64,000 nucleotides of DNA from Arminella tubonensis (GCF_003240585.1 NZ_PCDP01000019.1:62001-126000); one strand, 5' to 3'; positions 8,612 through 17,709 are shown, counted from the first letter of the stretch. The notes: generated by a model not told the origin, from the sequence alone. Made by a program: numbers and translations.

Positions 8612-8652
8612 ATTGCGCAATCGATTTTTGTATCTTAAATTGGCGCCAATTT
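8612..8652. promoter_or_regulatory. two palindromes upstream of the peptidase/ABC cassette, candidate GntR operators
   Basis: ATTGCGCAAT (8612-8621) is a perfect 10-bp palindrome, and AAATTGGCGCCAATTT (8637-8652) is a perfect 16-bp palindrome. The second ends 35 bases before the ATG of the M20 gene. FCD-type GntR proteins bind short palindromes of this size next to their own gene. Assigning these to the adjacent regulator is an inference. Confidence 0.5.
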
Positions 8653-8687
8653 TGGTAACTATGTAGCGCAGGCGATCCTTAAACACC

Positions 8688-10112
8688 ATGAAAAACTCAA
8701 CGGCTATCTGGGATATCATCGACGCTAAGCGCGAAACCTTTTTCGAGCTTAGCGATCGCATCTGGGACATGCCCGAGACAAACTACGAGGAGTTCCGCTC
8801 TTCGTCCGAACATGCCTCTCTGCTTGAGCAGCAGGGGTTCAAAGTTCAGCGCAACGTCGCCGGCTTGCCCACGGCGGTCATGGGCGAGGCCGGCGAGGGT
8901 GGCCCGGTGATTGCGATCCTCGGAGAGTTCGACGCCTTGCCGGGCCTTAGCCAGCAAGCAGGCGTTGCCGAGGAGCGTCCGGTTGTCGCCGGCGGAAACG
9001 GACATGGCTGCGGACATAATCTTCTCGGTTCCGGTTCGATGTTGGCCGCCGCAGCCGTCAAGGATTACCTGGCGGCGAATGGCCTCAAGGGGCGCGTTCG
9101 CTACTACGGTTGCCCGGCCGAGGAAGGCGGCTCCTCCAAGGGATTCATGGTTCGGGCCGGCGTTTTCGACGATGTCGACATCGCCATTTCGTGGCATCCC
9201 GCGGCCTTTGCCGGCGTCAACAACCCGATTTCGCTTGCCTGCAACGAGCTGAATTTCCATTTCAGCGGTCGGGCATCGCACGCTTCGGCCACGCCGCACC
9301 TCGGTCGTAGTGCGCTCGATGCTGTCGAATTGATGAACGTCGGCGTCAATTACATGCGCGAACACATGCCATCGACGGCGCGTGTCCACTATGCCATCAC
9401 CGACGCCGGCGGTGCAGCGCCCAATGTCGTGCAGGCCCGTGCAACCGTGCGCTATCTGGTGCGGGCTCGTACCCTGCCCGAGCTACTGAGCCTTGTTGCG
9501 CGGGTCAAGAAGGTTGCCGAGGGCGCGGCACTGATGACCGAAACCACTGTCCGCAGCGAAATCGTCAGCGGCGACGCAAATCTGATCGGCAACGTTCCGC
9601 TCGAAGAACTCATGTTCGCCCATCTGGAGCATCTCGGGCCACCGTCCTTCGACAGGGCCGACCATGAGATCGCGGCGAAGTTCCAGGAGACTTACTCCAG
9701 GGAGGATATCGCCGCCTCCTATGGCCGTTTTGGATTGACCCCGAAAAAAGGGCAGAGCCTCTGCGACACGATCTTTCCTCTCAACGCCGGGGACGGCACG
9801 TTGGTCGGCTCAACCGACGTCGGCACTGTCAGCTGGGTTGTTCCGACGGTGCAGATGCGTGGCGCTACCTACGCGATCGGCACACCGGGCCATTCCTGGC
9901 AGTTGGTCGCGCAGGGAAAACTGCCGGCCGCGCACAAAGGCATGGAGCACGCGGCAAAGGTCATGGCAAGCACCGCCATCGACTTGATCTGCAAGCCCGC
10001 CCTCATCGAGGCGGCCAAGGCAGACCATGAGGCTCGCCTCGATGGAGTGCCCTTCGTCAACCCAATCCCGGACGATGTCGAGCCTCCACTTCCTGGGAAA
10101 CGCCATGATTGA
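8688..10112 (+). CDS. M20-family amidohydrolase (AbgB-like)
   Basis: A 474-residue metallo-aminoacylase/carboxypeptidase of the M20D branch. The metal site is visible as H106-G-C-G-H110 and the acidic pair E145-E146 in PAEEGGSSKG, with the dimerisation domain around SGRASHASATPHLGRSALDA. The overall pattern resembles the B subunit of p-aminobenzoyl-glutamate hydrolase and indole-acetyl-amino acid hydrolases, which remove an amino acid from an amide conjugate. There is no signal peptide, so it acts in the cytoplasm. It is the first gene of a cassette with an M28 peptidase (overlapping by 8 bases) and an amino acid ABC importer. A transported conjugate is therefore the likely substrate. Confidence 0.88.
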   Translation: MKNSTAIWDIIDAKRETFFELSDRIWDMPETNYEEFRSSSEHASLLEQQGFKVQRNVAGLPTAVMGEAGEGGPVIAILGEFDALPGLSQQAGVAEERPVVAGGNGHGCGHNLLGSGSMLAAAAVKDYLAANGLKGRVRYYGCPAEEGGSSKGFMVRAGVFDDVDIAISWHPAAFAGVNNPISLACNELNFHFSGRASHASATPHLGRSALDAVELMNVGVNYMREHMPSTARVHYAITDAGGAAPNVVQARATVRYLVRARTLPELLSLVARVKKVAEGAALMTETTVRSEIVSGDANLIGNVPLEELMFAHLEHLGPPSFDRADHEIAAKFQETYSREDIAASYGRFGLTPKKGQSLCDTIFPLNAGDGTLVGSTDVGTVSWVVPTVQMRGATYAIGTPGHSWQLVAQGKLPAAHKGMEHAAKVMASTAIDLICKPALIEAAKADHEARLDGVPFVNPIPDDVEPPLPGKRHD

Positions 10113-11790
10113 AGCTGGCCAAGTCCTGCCCGACACAGACCGGTTGATGGCCCACATCCACGAATTCGCCAAGCGGGTTAAGCTGTCCGGTACGCCGGAG
10201 GAGCTTGAAAGCTTCCAGTATCTGCGATCGCAGATGTGGTCCTACGGCTACCGCACGGAGCTTCTCTTCCATGACGCGTTCATAAGCCTTCCTGGCCGGG
10301 CCAAGGTCGAGGTAGACGGCGTTTCCCTGCGATGCATCACCCATTCCATGTCGGTGTCCACCCCGGCCGACGGGTTGGAGGCTGCACTCGTTTATGTCGG
10401 CGAAGGCACCAAAGAGGAGTTTTCCCGGCTGGATGTCGCCGGCAAGATCGTTGTGGTTGACGGCATAGCGACGGAAGAAGTCGCAGCACTTGCGAGCGCC
10501 GCCGGCGCGCTTGGGCAGCTGCACATCAGCCCGACTGAACATCTCTACGAAATGTGCGTGTCGCCGGTCTGGGGCAGCCCGTCGCAACACACACGCGCGC
10601 AGCTTCCCAAGACGGTCATCTCCACGATCTCCCGCGATGACGGCAAGCGGTTGCGCCGTCGGTTGACATCAGGTGACGTGGTCCAGGCGAGGATGGAAGC
10701 CGAGGTGGATACCGGCTGGAGGAAGACGCCGCTGCTTGTCGCTGATCTCGGACCAGAAGCCGGTGCTGACGGCGCGCCTTTCGTCATGTTCTCCGGCCAT
10801 CACGACACCTGGCACTATGGCGTCATGGACAATGGTGGCGCGAACGCGACCATGCTCGAGGCCGCAAGGCTGCTAGCCGCGCAGAGATCCGAATGGAAGC
10901 GGGGCTTGCGCGTCTGCTTCTGGTCAGGCCACTCCCACGGCCGTTATTCCGGCTCGGCGTGGTACGCGGATGAATATTTCGACGAGCTCGACAGGCGTTG
11001 CGTTGCGCATGTCAACGTCGATTCCACCGGTGCAGAAGGTGCTACGGTCCTCACCAACTCAGCTGTCATCGACGAGCTGAAATCGGTGGCTGCCGAGGCG
11101 ATCGAAACCGTATCGGGGCAGAAGCATGCCGGCCGGCGCCACGGACGCGCTGCCGATCAATCCTTTTGGGGTGTCGGCATTCCTTCGATGTTCGGCAGCC
11201 TCAGCCACCAGCCGCCGTCGCCTGTGAAGATGCTGACCGCGCTTGGCTGGTGGTGGCACACGTCGCATGACACGATCGACCACATCGAGCCTGAAAATCT
11301 GACGCGCGACACCAGCATCGTCCTCCGCGTGCTGCAGCGTCTGCTGACCGCGCCCATCCTGCCATACGACTACGCCGCATACGCCCTAGCGCTTGGTGAT
11401 CAACTCGTGAAGCTGACCGAACAGTTGGCCGGTCGGTTGGACATCGCTAAGCTCACGGCCGCGACCAAGGAGCTTGAACAGCTGTCAATCTCGGTGCAGG
11501 GCGCCTCTGCGACCCTTTCGGGGGACGCAGCCGATCGCGTCAATGCGGCTCTTATGCGAGCATCCCGATGGTTAGTCCCACTCAACTATACAAGCGGGGA
11601 ACGCTTCCATCACGATCCGGCTTTGCCGCACCTCCCCTGGCCGTCGCTCGCTGGCATGTGGGAATTGGCGAGGCTACCGGCGAGTTCGCCTGACCTCGCC
11701 TTCTACACGGTGCACGCACGACAGACGCGCAATCGCGTTGCGCACGCGCTCAGAGAGGCAAACGCTGCACTGAAGGCAGCCCTCGACTAG
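10105..11790 (+). CDS. M28-family metallopeptidase with PA-like insert
   Basis: A 561-residue protein whose ATG at 10105 overlaps the end of the M20 gene by 8 bases (ATGATTGA), a sign of translational coupling. The peptidase core has FSGHHDTWHYGVMDNGG (zinc His and bridging Asp), then WSGHSHGRYSGS in place of the usual GEExG motif, and VNVDSTGAEGA with a further zinc Asp. A protease-associated domain probably lies at about residues 90-190. The replacement of the usual glutamates by GHSHG is notable and may change specificity or metal binding. No signal peptide is seen. A role in trimming imported peptides or conjugates together with the M20 enzyme is inferred from the operon. Confidence 0.85.
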   Translation: MIEAGQVLPDTDRLMAHIHEFAKRVKLSGTPEELESFQYLRSQMWSYGYRTELLFHDAFISLPGRAKVEVDGVSLRCITHSMSVSTPADGLEAALVYVGEGTKEEFSRLDVAGKIVVVDGIATEEVAALASAAGALGQLHISPTEHLYEMCVSPVWGSPSQHTRAQLPKTVISTISRDDGKRLRRRLTSGDVVQARMEAEVDTGWRKTPLLVADLGPEAGADGAPFVMFSGHHDTWHYGVMDNGGANATMLEAARLLAAQRSEWKRGLRVCFWSGHSHGRYSGSAWYADEYFDELDRRCVAHVNVDSTGAEGATVLTNSAVIDELKSVAAEAIETVSGQKHAGRRHGRAADQSFWGVGIPSMFGSLSHQPPSPVKMLTALGWWWHTSHDTIDHIEPENLTRDTSIVLRVLQRLLTAPILPYDYAAYALALGDQLVKLTEQLAGRLDIAKLTAATKELEQLSISVQGASATLSGDAADRVNAALMRASRWLVPLNYTSGERFHHDPALPHLPWPSLAGMWELARLPASSPDLAFYTVHARQTRNRVAHALREANAALKAALD

Positions 11791-11802
11791 ATCAACCCAA
11801 AA

Positions 11803-11819
11803 AGGGCGGACAACGCCCT
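11803..11819. terminator. short hairpin between peptidase and binding-protein genes
   Basis: AGGGCG (11803-11808) pairs with CGCCCT (11814-11819) across a five-base loop, 12 bases after the M28 stop and 45 bases before the next gene. It has no T-tract, so it is more likely a stabiliser or attenuator within the operon than a full terminator. Confidence 0.35.
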
Positions 11820-11864
11820 ATTCAATCCGCCGCCAGCGATGCGACACCACAGGGGAATGAAGCG

Positions 11865-12719
11865 ATGACCAACAACAAGCTATTTCTGACAGTGATTGCC
11901 GCAGCACTCGCTTTCGCGCCCGTCGCCGCCAGCGCCAAGGACTGGACCCATGTCAAGGTTGGTATCGAAGGCGCCTTCCCGCCCTGGAACCTGATGGATC
12001 CAAGCGGCAAGCTCGCGGGTCTCGATGTCGACCTCATCAACGACCTCTGCGCTCGTGCCAAGGTCGACTGCGAGCTGATCGCCGGCGACTGGTCGGGCAT
12101 GATCCCCGGCCTCAATGCCGGCAAATATGATCTGATCATGACCCTCGGAATCAACGAAAAGCGCAAGCAGGTGGTCGATTTCACCGTCCCATACGCCAGC
12201 GGCGTCGCGAGCTTCCTATTGCTGCAGGGTGGCACTGTTGCGGATCTGCCGAACACAGGCGAGCGGCTGAACCTCAATGACAAATCAGCAGCCGATCCGG
12301 TCATGGCGAAGATTGGCGGAGAGCTGAAGGGCAAGACTGTCGGCGTCGTCCAGTCGACCAGCCAGGAACAGCTGATCAACGCCTACTATGGCACCAATGT
12401 CGCTGTCCGCTCCTATCAGAATTCCGCTGCCCGCGATCTCGACCTGAAGGCCGGGCGGATCGACGCCGGTTTCGACAGCGGCGTCTATGCGACGACGGCG
12501 CTCGCCAAGCCGGGCAACGAGGATCTGCAAATGTCCGGTCCGCTGATGAAAGGCGCGATGCTGGCAACGGAGGTCGCCATCGGCATGCGTAAGGGCGAGA
12601 CCGATCTCAAGGCGAAATTCGACGCGGCAATCAGAGACAGCGCGAAGGCTGGCGTCATCAAATCGCTCTCGGAAAAGTGGAGCAAGCTCGACCTGACGCC
12701 GAACTTCGAGACGAATTGA
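11865..12719 (+). CDS. ABC transporter substrate-binding protein, polar amino acid type (family 3)
   Basis: A 284-residue periplasmic binding protein. The signal peptide covers about residues 1-24, ending ASA before KDWTHVKV. The mature part has the family 3 pattern: GIEGAFPPWNLMD, then LAGLDVDLINDLC and GMIPGLNAGKYDLI. It is similar in plan to the second binding protein gene at 15065, with the same WTHV start of the mature domain. Two permease genes and an ATPase gene follow immediately. The ligand is probably an amino acid or derivative; the adjacent M20 and M28 hydrolases suggest a conjugated form such as an opine, N-acyl amino acid or small peptide. Confidence 0.9.
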   Translation: MTNNKLFLTVIAAALAFAPVAASAKDWTHVKVGIEGAFPPWNLMDPSGKLAGLDVDLINDLCARAKVDCELIAGDWSGMIPGLNAGKYDLIMTLGINEKRKQVVDFTVPYASGVASFLLLQGGTVADLPNTGERLNLNDKSAADPVMAKIGGELKGKTVGVVQSTSQEQLINAYYGTNVAVRSYQNSAARDLDLKAGRIDAGFDSGVYATTALAKPGNEDLQMSGPLMKGAMLATEVAIGMRKGETDLKAKFDAAIRDSAKAGVIKSLSEKWSKLDLTPNFETN

Positions 12720-12813
12720 CGACGGTATCCGAACAACAGGATTTTTCCGAACGCAGGATATACGACATGCGATTTCCAACCACCGCTTCCCGTTGCCGCC
12801 GATCGGCCGCAAA

Positions 12814-13533
12814 ATGAGCCAACCCGGACTTCTCGACCTTCTAAGCTTTGGGCCCGAGGGCTGGGCACGCGCCCTGCTGGCTGGCGCGTGGATGACAATC
12901 CTGATCGCCGTCTCCGGCTATCTGATCGGCGGCATCATCGGGACGCTGGGTGCCTGGGCCAAGCTCTCCGGCGGCCAAACGCTTCGTGTCGCTGCGGATG
13001 CCTATACGACTGTTTTGCGCGGTATCCCGGATCTCCTGGTAATCTACCTGCTTTACTTCGGCGGAAGCGCCGCAGTCACATCGATCGGGCGGCTCTTCGG
13101 CGCGGAAGGCTTCATCGGATTTCCCGGCTTTCTTGCGGGTTCGCTTGCAGTCGGGATCACCTCTGGCGCGCAACATACCGAAGTCTTTCGGGGCGCCTTC
13201 AGGGCAGTTCATCCCGGCGAGATCGAGGCGGCCATCGCGTGCGGCATGCCCCGATGGCTGCGTTTCCGCCGCATCGTCGCGCCACTCACGCTTCGCCACG
13301 CGCTTCCGGGCCTTGGCAATGTTTGGCAAGTGGTCTTGAAGGAGTCCGCCCTCGTTTCGATCACCGGCGTCGCCGAGCTACTGCGCCAGGCGCAGGTCGG
13401 TGCCGGGTCGACCGGGCTGCCCTTCGAGTTCTACCTGATCGCCGCCGTGATCTATCTCGCAATCTCCAGCATATCGGGCGGTATCCTGCGCCGGGCCGAG
13501 CGCCACTTCAACCGCGGTGTCAGGAGGGGATGA
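12814..13533 (+). CDS. ABC transporter permease, HisQ type
   Basis: A 239-residue inner-membrane protein with about five hydrophobic segments, starting at ATG 12814 (a TTG at 12793 is possible). The EAA loop that docks the ATPase is visible as EAAIACGMPRWLRFRRI, followed by ALPGLGNVWQVVLKES. It belongs to the histidine/glutamine permease family and would form a heterodimer with the next gene product. Its stop overlaps the start of that gene (ATGA at 13530-13533). It lies between the binding protein and the second permease of the same importer. Confidence 0.9.
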   Translation: MSQPGLLDLLSFGPEGWARALLAGAWMTILIAVSGYLIGGIIGTLGAWAKLSGGQTLRVAADAYTTVLRGIPDLLVIYLLYFGGSAAVTSIGRLFGAEGFIGFPGFLAGSLAVGITSGAQHTEVFRGAFRAVHPGEIEAAIACGMPRWLRFRRIVAPLTLRHALPGLGNVWQVVLKESALVSITGVAELLRQAQVGAGSTGLPFEFYLIAAVIYLAISSISGGILRRAERHFNRGVRRG

Positions 13534-14258
13534 TGGACTGGGAATTTACCAAGGAAACCTTTTGGAGCCTGGCTGCGGCTGTTCCGCTGACGCTTTCGCT
13601 CGCCGCGACCTCGACAATCCTCGGCGCCTTCCTGGCACTGCTTCTGGCACTATCGCGCCTTTCGGGCATCGCCGTTCTCGACTGGATTGCCCGCTTCTAT
13701 GTCTTCGTCTTTCGCGGCACACCACTGCTGGTGCAGATATTCCTGATCTACTATGGCCTCAGCCAGTTTCCGGCTGTGAGACATAGCCTGTTCTGGCCGA
13801 TATTTCGCCAGCCCTATTGGTGTGCAGTTCTCGCGCTGACGCTGAACACCGCGGCCTATGCGAGCGAGATCGTTCGTGGAGGCCTGATGTCGGTGCCGCA
13901 CGGGCAGGTCGAGGCTGCCCGCTCGGCTGGCATGTCCCGCTTCATGCTGTTTCGCCGCATCGTCCTGCCGCTCGCGATCCGCCAGGCCTTGCCGGGCTAT
14001 GGCAATGAGATGATCTCGATGGTCAAGGCGACATCGCTCGCCTCGATCATCACATTGATGGAAATCACCGGCGTCGCCGCGAAGATCATTTCGGAAACCT
14101 ATCGCGCCATCGAGGTCTTCATCGTCGCCGGCGCCATCTATCTCGCGATCAACTTCCTGCTCACGCGCCTTGTCCAGCTCGTCGAATATTGGCTGAGCCC
14201 GCATCTGCGCCAACCGCCACAAGAGCTTTTGGCGATCACCGAAGGAGATGCCTCTTGA
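13530..14258 (+). CDS. ABC transporter permease, HisM type
   Basis: A 242-residue membrane protein beginning at ATG 13530, with AGGAGGGG immediately upstream and a four-base overlap with the first permease. The same frame is open far upstream, but that part is an out-of-phase reading of the first permease. The EAA loop reads [20 protein letters not shown], and [16 protein letters not shown] is the typical first periplasmic segment of this family. With the preceding protein it forms the channel of the importer. Its stop overlaps a TTG start of the ATPase gene. Confidence 0.9.
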   Translation: MMDWEFTKETFWSLAAAVPLTLSLAATSTILGAFLALLLALSRLSGIAVLDWIARFYVFVFRGTPLLVQIFLIYYGLSQFPAVRHSLFWPIFRQPYWCAVLALTLNTAAYASEIVRGGLMSVPHGQVEAARSAGMSRFMLFRRIVLPLAIRQALPGYGNEMISMVKATSLASIITLMEITGVAAKIISETYRAIEVFIVAGAIYLAINFLLTRLVQLVEYWLSPHLRQPPQELLAITEGDAS

Positions 14259-15031
14259 ACGTCCTGATTTCGCCTGCCCGGACAGCGCTCAGCGTGAAAA
14301 ATCTGCACAAGAGCTTCGGATCCATCAAGGTCCTGAAGGGCATATCGCTCGACGCCAGACAGGGCGACGTCATTTCGATCCTCGGTTCGTCAGGCTCTGG
14401 CAAGTCGACCTTGCTGCGCTGCATCAATCTGCTCGAAACCCCCGATGCTGGCGAGGTCTCGGTTGCAGGCGAAACAATCCGCATGCAGTCGGCCGCGAAT
14501 GACAGCCGGACCGCGGACCGCCGCCAGGTGGACCGCATCCGCGCCAGCCTCAGCATGGTGTTCCAGAGCTTCAATCTGTGGACTCACAAGACCGTGCTCG
14601 AAAACATCATCGAAGCCCCCATTCACGTCCAGCGTCGACCGCGCGCGGAATGCATCGAGGAGGCGGAAGCGCTGCTTGCCAAGGTTGGAATAGCCGAGAA
14701 ACGCAATCATTATCCCGCGCATTTGTCCGGCGGCCAGCAGCAGCGCGCCGCGATCGCCCGCGCGCTGGCGATGCGGCCGCAGGTGATGCTGTTCGACGAG
14801 CCGACCTCGGCGCTCGACCCGGAACTGGTGGGGGAAGTACTGCGCGTCATGCGGGCGCTGGCTGAAGAGGGACGCACGATGCTGGTCGTCACCCACGAAA
14901 TGGGTTTTGCGCGCGATGTCTCGAACCGGGTGATGTTTCTGCATCAGGGCGTCGTCGAGGAAGACGGTAGACCGCAGGACGTGTTCGCCAACTCGAGATC
15001 CGAGCGCTTCCGCCAGTTCATCGCGAAATAA
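14255..15031 (+). CDS. ABC transporter ATP-binding protein, polar amino acid type
   Basis: A 258-residue ATPase. I place the start at TTG 14255, which overlaps the permease stop and has GAAGGAG seven to ten bases upstream; the resulting N-terminus ([22 protein letters not shown]) fits the family. Walker A is GSSGSGKST, the signature is LSGGQQQR, Walker B is [14 protein letters not shown] and the switch histidine is in VVTHEMGFA. It powers the importer built from the two preceding permeases. A second binding protein follows 33 bases after the stop, so one membrane complex may be served by two ligands. Confidence 0.92.
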   Translation: MNVLISPARTALSVKNLHKSFGSIKVLKGISLDARQGDVISILGSSGSGKSTLLRCINLLETPDAGEVSVAGETIRMQSAANDSRTADRRQVDRIRASLSMVFQSFNLWTHKTVLENIIEAPIHVQRRPRAECIEEAEALLAKVGIAEKRNHYPAHLSGGQQQRAAIARALAMRPQVMLFDEPTSALDPELVGEVLRVMRALAEEGRTMLVVTHEMGFARDVSNRVMFLHQGVVEEDGRPQDVFANSRSERFRQFIAK

Positions 15032-15064
15032 TCAGTACTTCATAAGCAACAAGGGGACAACCGA

Positions 15065-15922
15065 ATGAAACATCTGACCGCATTCCTGAAGCTACTCTGG
15101 CTCCTGACGCTCGTCTTCGCCTCCGGAGCGGCCCATGCCGACGACAAGAAATGGACGCATGTCACCATCGCCACCGAAGGCGAATTCCGCCCTTGGAACT
15201 TCACCAAGGCTGACGGCACGCTCGACGGATACGAAATCGATCTCATTAAATATCTCTGCGCCCACATGAAGGTGGAATGCACCACCGTCGTACAATCCTT
15301 TGACGGCATGATCCCTGCCCTCAATGCCGGCAAGTTCGATGCGATCATCTCCGGCATGTCGGCAACGCCGAAGCGCGAGGAAGTCATCGCGTTCAGCGAT
15401 TCCTATGGGACGACCGGTCAGACCTTCGCGACCCTGAAATCAGGTGATGTCGCGCAACTGCCGCTGAAAGGCGAGGTCTTTTCGCTGGCTAGCAATGAAG
15501 CAGGCGCGGTCGATGCCGTGAAGAAGCTGGCGCCAATGTTGCAGGGCAAGACAATCGGCGTCCAGGGCTCATCGATAGCGGCCGCATTCCTCGACAAATA
15601 CCTGAAGGGCATCGCAATCATCCAGGAATACAAGACCACGGAGCAACACGACCTCGACCTCAAGGCCGGCCGTGTCGACCTCATCATGGCATCGACTGCC
15701 TATCTCTCGACTGCCGCCGCCAAACCTGGCAACGAGGATATGGTCTTGACCGGTCCACGCTTCCAAGGTGGCCTTCTGGGCCGCGGTAGCTCCGTCGGCC
15801 TGCGAAAAGGCGACACAGAACTGAAGACCATGTTCAACGACGCAATCGCATCCGCCAAGGCAGACGGCACGATCAAGGCCCTCTCGGACAAGTGGTTCGG
15901 CTTCGACGTTACACCGCGTTGA
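15065..15922 (+). CDS. second ABC transporter substrate-binding protein (family 3)
   Basis: A 285-residue periplasmic protein with a signal peptide of about 26 residues ending AHA before DDKKWTHV. The mature region carries ATEGEFRPWNFTK, then LDGYEIDLIKYLC and GMIPALNAGKFDAI, clearly parallel to the protein encoded at 11865. The two are probably paralogues that arose by duplication around one permease/ATPase set. Having two receptors widens the ligand range of the importer. It is the last gene of the cassette, and a long hairpin follows 15 bases after the stop. Confidence 0.9.
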   Translation: MKHLTAFLKLLWLLTLVFASGAAHADDKKWTHVTIATEGEFRPWNFTKADGTLDGYEIDLIKYLCAHMKVECTTVVQSFDGMIPALNAGKFDAIISGMSATPKREEVIAFSDSYGTTGQTFATLKSGDVAQLPLKGEVFSLASNEAGAVDAVKKLAPMLQGKTIGVQGSSIAAAFLDKYLKGIAIIQEYKTTEQHDLDLKAGRVDLIMASTAYLSTAAAKPGNEDMVLTGPRFQGGLLGRGSSVGLRKGDTELKTMFNDAIASAKADGTIKALSDKWFGFDVTPR

Positions 15923-15937
15923 TATTGCAACGAATTT

Positions 15938-15976
15938 CTCCTGCACCTCGGGCGGAGTTTACCCGAGGTGCAGGAG
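15938..15976. terminator. 15-bp perfect hairpin after the ABC cassette
   Basis: The 15-base arm at 15938-15952 (beginning CTCCTGCACC) pairs perfectly with 15962-15976 across a nine-base loop. It sits between the convergent ABC cassette and DAHP synthase genes. No T-tract follows on either strand, so it may be a bidirectional terminator of the stable-stem type. Confidence 0.55.
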
Positions 15977-16069
15977 AATGCTATCCGTGCCATTAATGTC
16001 GACGGTCGCTTGGGCAAAAGCCTGAGGAGCTTCCGGAGGCAGGTTTTGACCGATGCAACGGCCGCATCT

Positions 16070-17185
16070 TCATCGCTGTCCGATCCTGCTATCTCGCCGG
16101 GATCTCACCGATTGTGCCAGCACTTCCAACACTTTTACGGTGGTCGACCAGTCGATACAGCCGTCGGTGATGCTCTGCCCATAGGTAAGCTCGTGCCCTG
16201 GGTCTAAATTTTGCCGGCCGCCGACAATATTGCTCTCCAGCATCGTGCCTATGATGCGCCAATCGTCCGCGGCAATCTGCTTTGCTATTGCGGCAATGAC
16301 TGCGGGCTGGTTGTCCGGATTCTTTCCGCTATTGGCGTGGCTGGCATCGATCATGATACGAGGGGGTAGTCCTGCTTTCAGCGATTCCGCCGCCGCCGCC
16401 GCGACACTCTCCGCATCGAAGTTTGGAACCTTCCCTCCCCGCAGGATCAGGTGGCAATCCTTGTTTCCCGAGGTCGACGCTATCGCTGCGCGCCCATCCT
16501 TTGTCACCGCGGGAAAATGGTGGGGTTGCGATGCTGCCGTGATTGCATCGAGCGCAATTTTCACATCCCCAGTCGTGCCGTTCTTGAAGCCGATCGGGCA
16601 AGACATTCCCGACGCCAGTTCACGGTGGACCTGGCTTTCGGTCGTCCGCGCGCCGATCGCGCCCCAACTGACGAGGTCGGCGATGTATTGTGGGGTGATT
16701 GTATCAAGCAGTTCGCAGCCAGCCGGCAGTCCCTGGTCGTTGATGTCCACGAGCAATTGCCGCGCGATCCGCAAACCTTCCTCGATTTTGAAACTTCCGT
16801 CGAGATGTGGGTCATTAATCAGCCCCTTCCAACCGACCGTGGTTCGGGGTTTCTCAAAATAGACACGCATAATGATTTCGAGATCGGACGCATGTCGGCT
16901 GCGTTGCTCGTTCAGACGTGCTGCGTAATCCCGTGCTGCAACTGGATCATGGATCGAGCACGGCCCGACAACCACGATCAGCCGGTCGTCCTGCCCGAAA
17001 AGAATTTGGTGCACTGCGTCGCGCGCGCCGGCGACTGTCGCGACAGCGGCCGATGAACATGGAACGTCTTCGATGACGCGCGCGGGCGAACTCAAAGGCG
17101 TGATTTCAAGAATGCGCAGATCGTCGGTGGCACTTGTCGGCAGGGGTGCGCCCGGCTGCTGTTGTCGAGTAGCGTCGATCATCAT
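16070..17185 (-). CDS. 3-deoxy-7-phosphoheptulonate (DAHP) synthase, class I
   Basis: Condenses phosphoenolpyruvate and erythrose 4-phosphate, the first step of the shikimate pathway. Class I motifs are plain: VVVGPCSIHDPVAARDY, KPRTTVGWKGLIND, GARTTESQVHRELASG, IGFKNGTTG and IMIDASHANSGKNP. Starting at ATG 17185 gives 371 residues, close to E. coli AroF/G/H. That ATG overlaps the stop of the upstream unknown gene (ATGA), and GGGA lies six bases before it. As I understand it, rhizobial housekeeping DAHP synthases are of the plant-like class II, so a class I copy here may serve a dedicated aromatic pathway. That is inference. Confidence 0.92.
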   Translation of the reverse strand: MMIDATRQQQPGAPLPTSATDDLRILEITPLSSPARVIEDVPCSSAAVATVAGARDAVHQILFGQDDRLIVVVGPCSIHDPVAARDYAARLNEQRSRHASDLEIIMRVYFEKPRTTVGWKGLINDPHLDGSFKIEEGLRIARQLLVDINDQGLPAGCELLDTITPQYIADLVSWGAIGARTTESQVHRELASGMSCPIGFKNGTTGDVKIALDAITAASQPHHFPAVTKDGRAAIASTSGNKDCHLILRGGKVPNFDAESVAAAAAESLKAGLPPRIMIDASHANSGKNPDNQPAVIAAIAKQIAADDWRIIGTMLESNIVGGRQNLDPGHELTYGQSITDGCIDWSTTVKVLEVLAQSVRSRRDSRIGQR

Positions 17186-17709
17186 TTCCATTCCCAGAGT
17201 TGGCGGGTCGCAAGGGGTCGATGGCCGACGATGAATCCAGCCTGCCCGATTGTGCGGACATATGTGGTCGCATCTTCGTCGTTGTTGAGGCCGATGAAAA
17301 GCATCTTCATCGACCGCGCCGCTGGCTGGCCCTTCCGGCGGCAGGAAAAACCCACGGCACAAACAGGATATGTCCAATCGACAGTCAGGAGATTTGTGAA
17401 CTCGCCTTCGCTGAGGTCGGTCGCTTCGCCCGCCACAGCCAGGAATTGACCCAGAGCAAAGAAATGCTCGAACACGCCAAGGGCGGCATCCTCCTTGAGC
17501 TGACTGCGCTTCCCGTTCACCGTATCGTTCATATAAAACAGGCTGTCATTCTGGCCTTTGTGCCTGGAGAGGGCATAACTGATCTGAACCTTCCTGAGCA
17601 GGATTTCCATCTGCAGATCATAGACCTGAAACGCGTCGGGGTTCTGGCGCAGATCGTCGATCTGCTTTTTCAGATCGACGACGTAGTCTTTGTAGAATGC
17701 GATTTCCAT
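17182..17709 (-). CDS. unrecognised protein coupled to DAHP synthase
   Basis: A 175-residue protein without signal peptide or membrane segment. It starts with a charged, probably coiled region (YKDYVVDLKKQIDDLRQN), has a central stretch around EHFFALGQFLAVAGEATDL, and ends with a small mixed region finishing in RQLWEWK. Only a few cysteines are present (VCAVGFSC). I recognise no family. The stop overlaps the ATG of the DAHP synthase gene by four bases, so the two proteins are probably made in a fixed ratio. It could be a regulatory partner, an allosteric subunit or a separate enzyme of the same pathway. The sequence alone does not decide. Confidence 0.7.
   Translation of the reverse strand: MEIAFYKDYVVDLKKQIDDLRQNPDAFQVYDLQMEILLRKVQISYALSRHKGQNDSLFYMNDTVNGKRSQLKEDAALGVFEHFFALGQFLAVAGEATDLSEGEFTNLLTVDWTYPVCAVGFSCRRKGQPAARSMKMLFIGLNNDEDATTYVRTIGQAGFIVGHRPLATRQLWEWK

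Noticed and set aside
12888..13529. Long frame continuous with the second permease but reading through the first permease gene
   Set aside because: It is an out-of-frame reading of the first permease. The true start is ATG 13530 with an AGGAGGGG ribosome-binding site.
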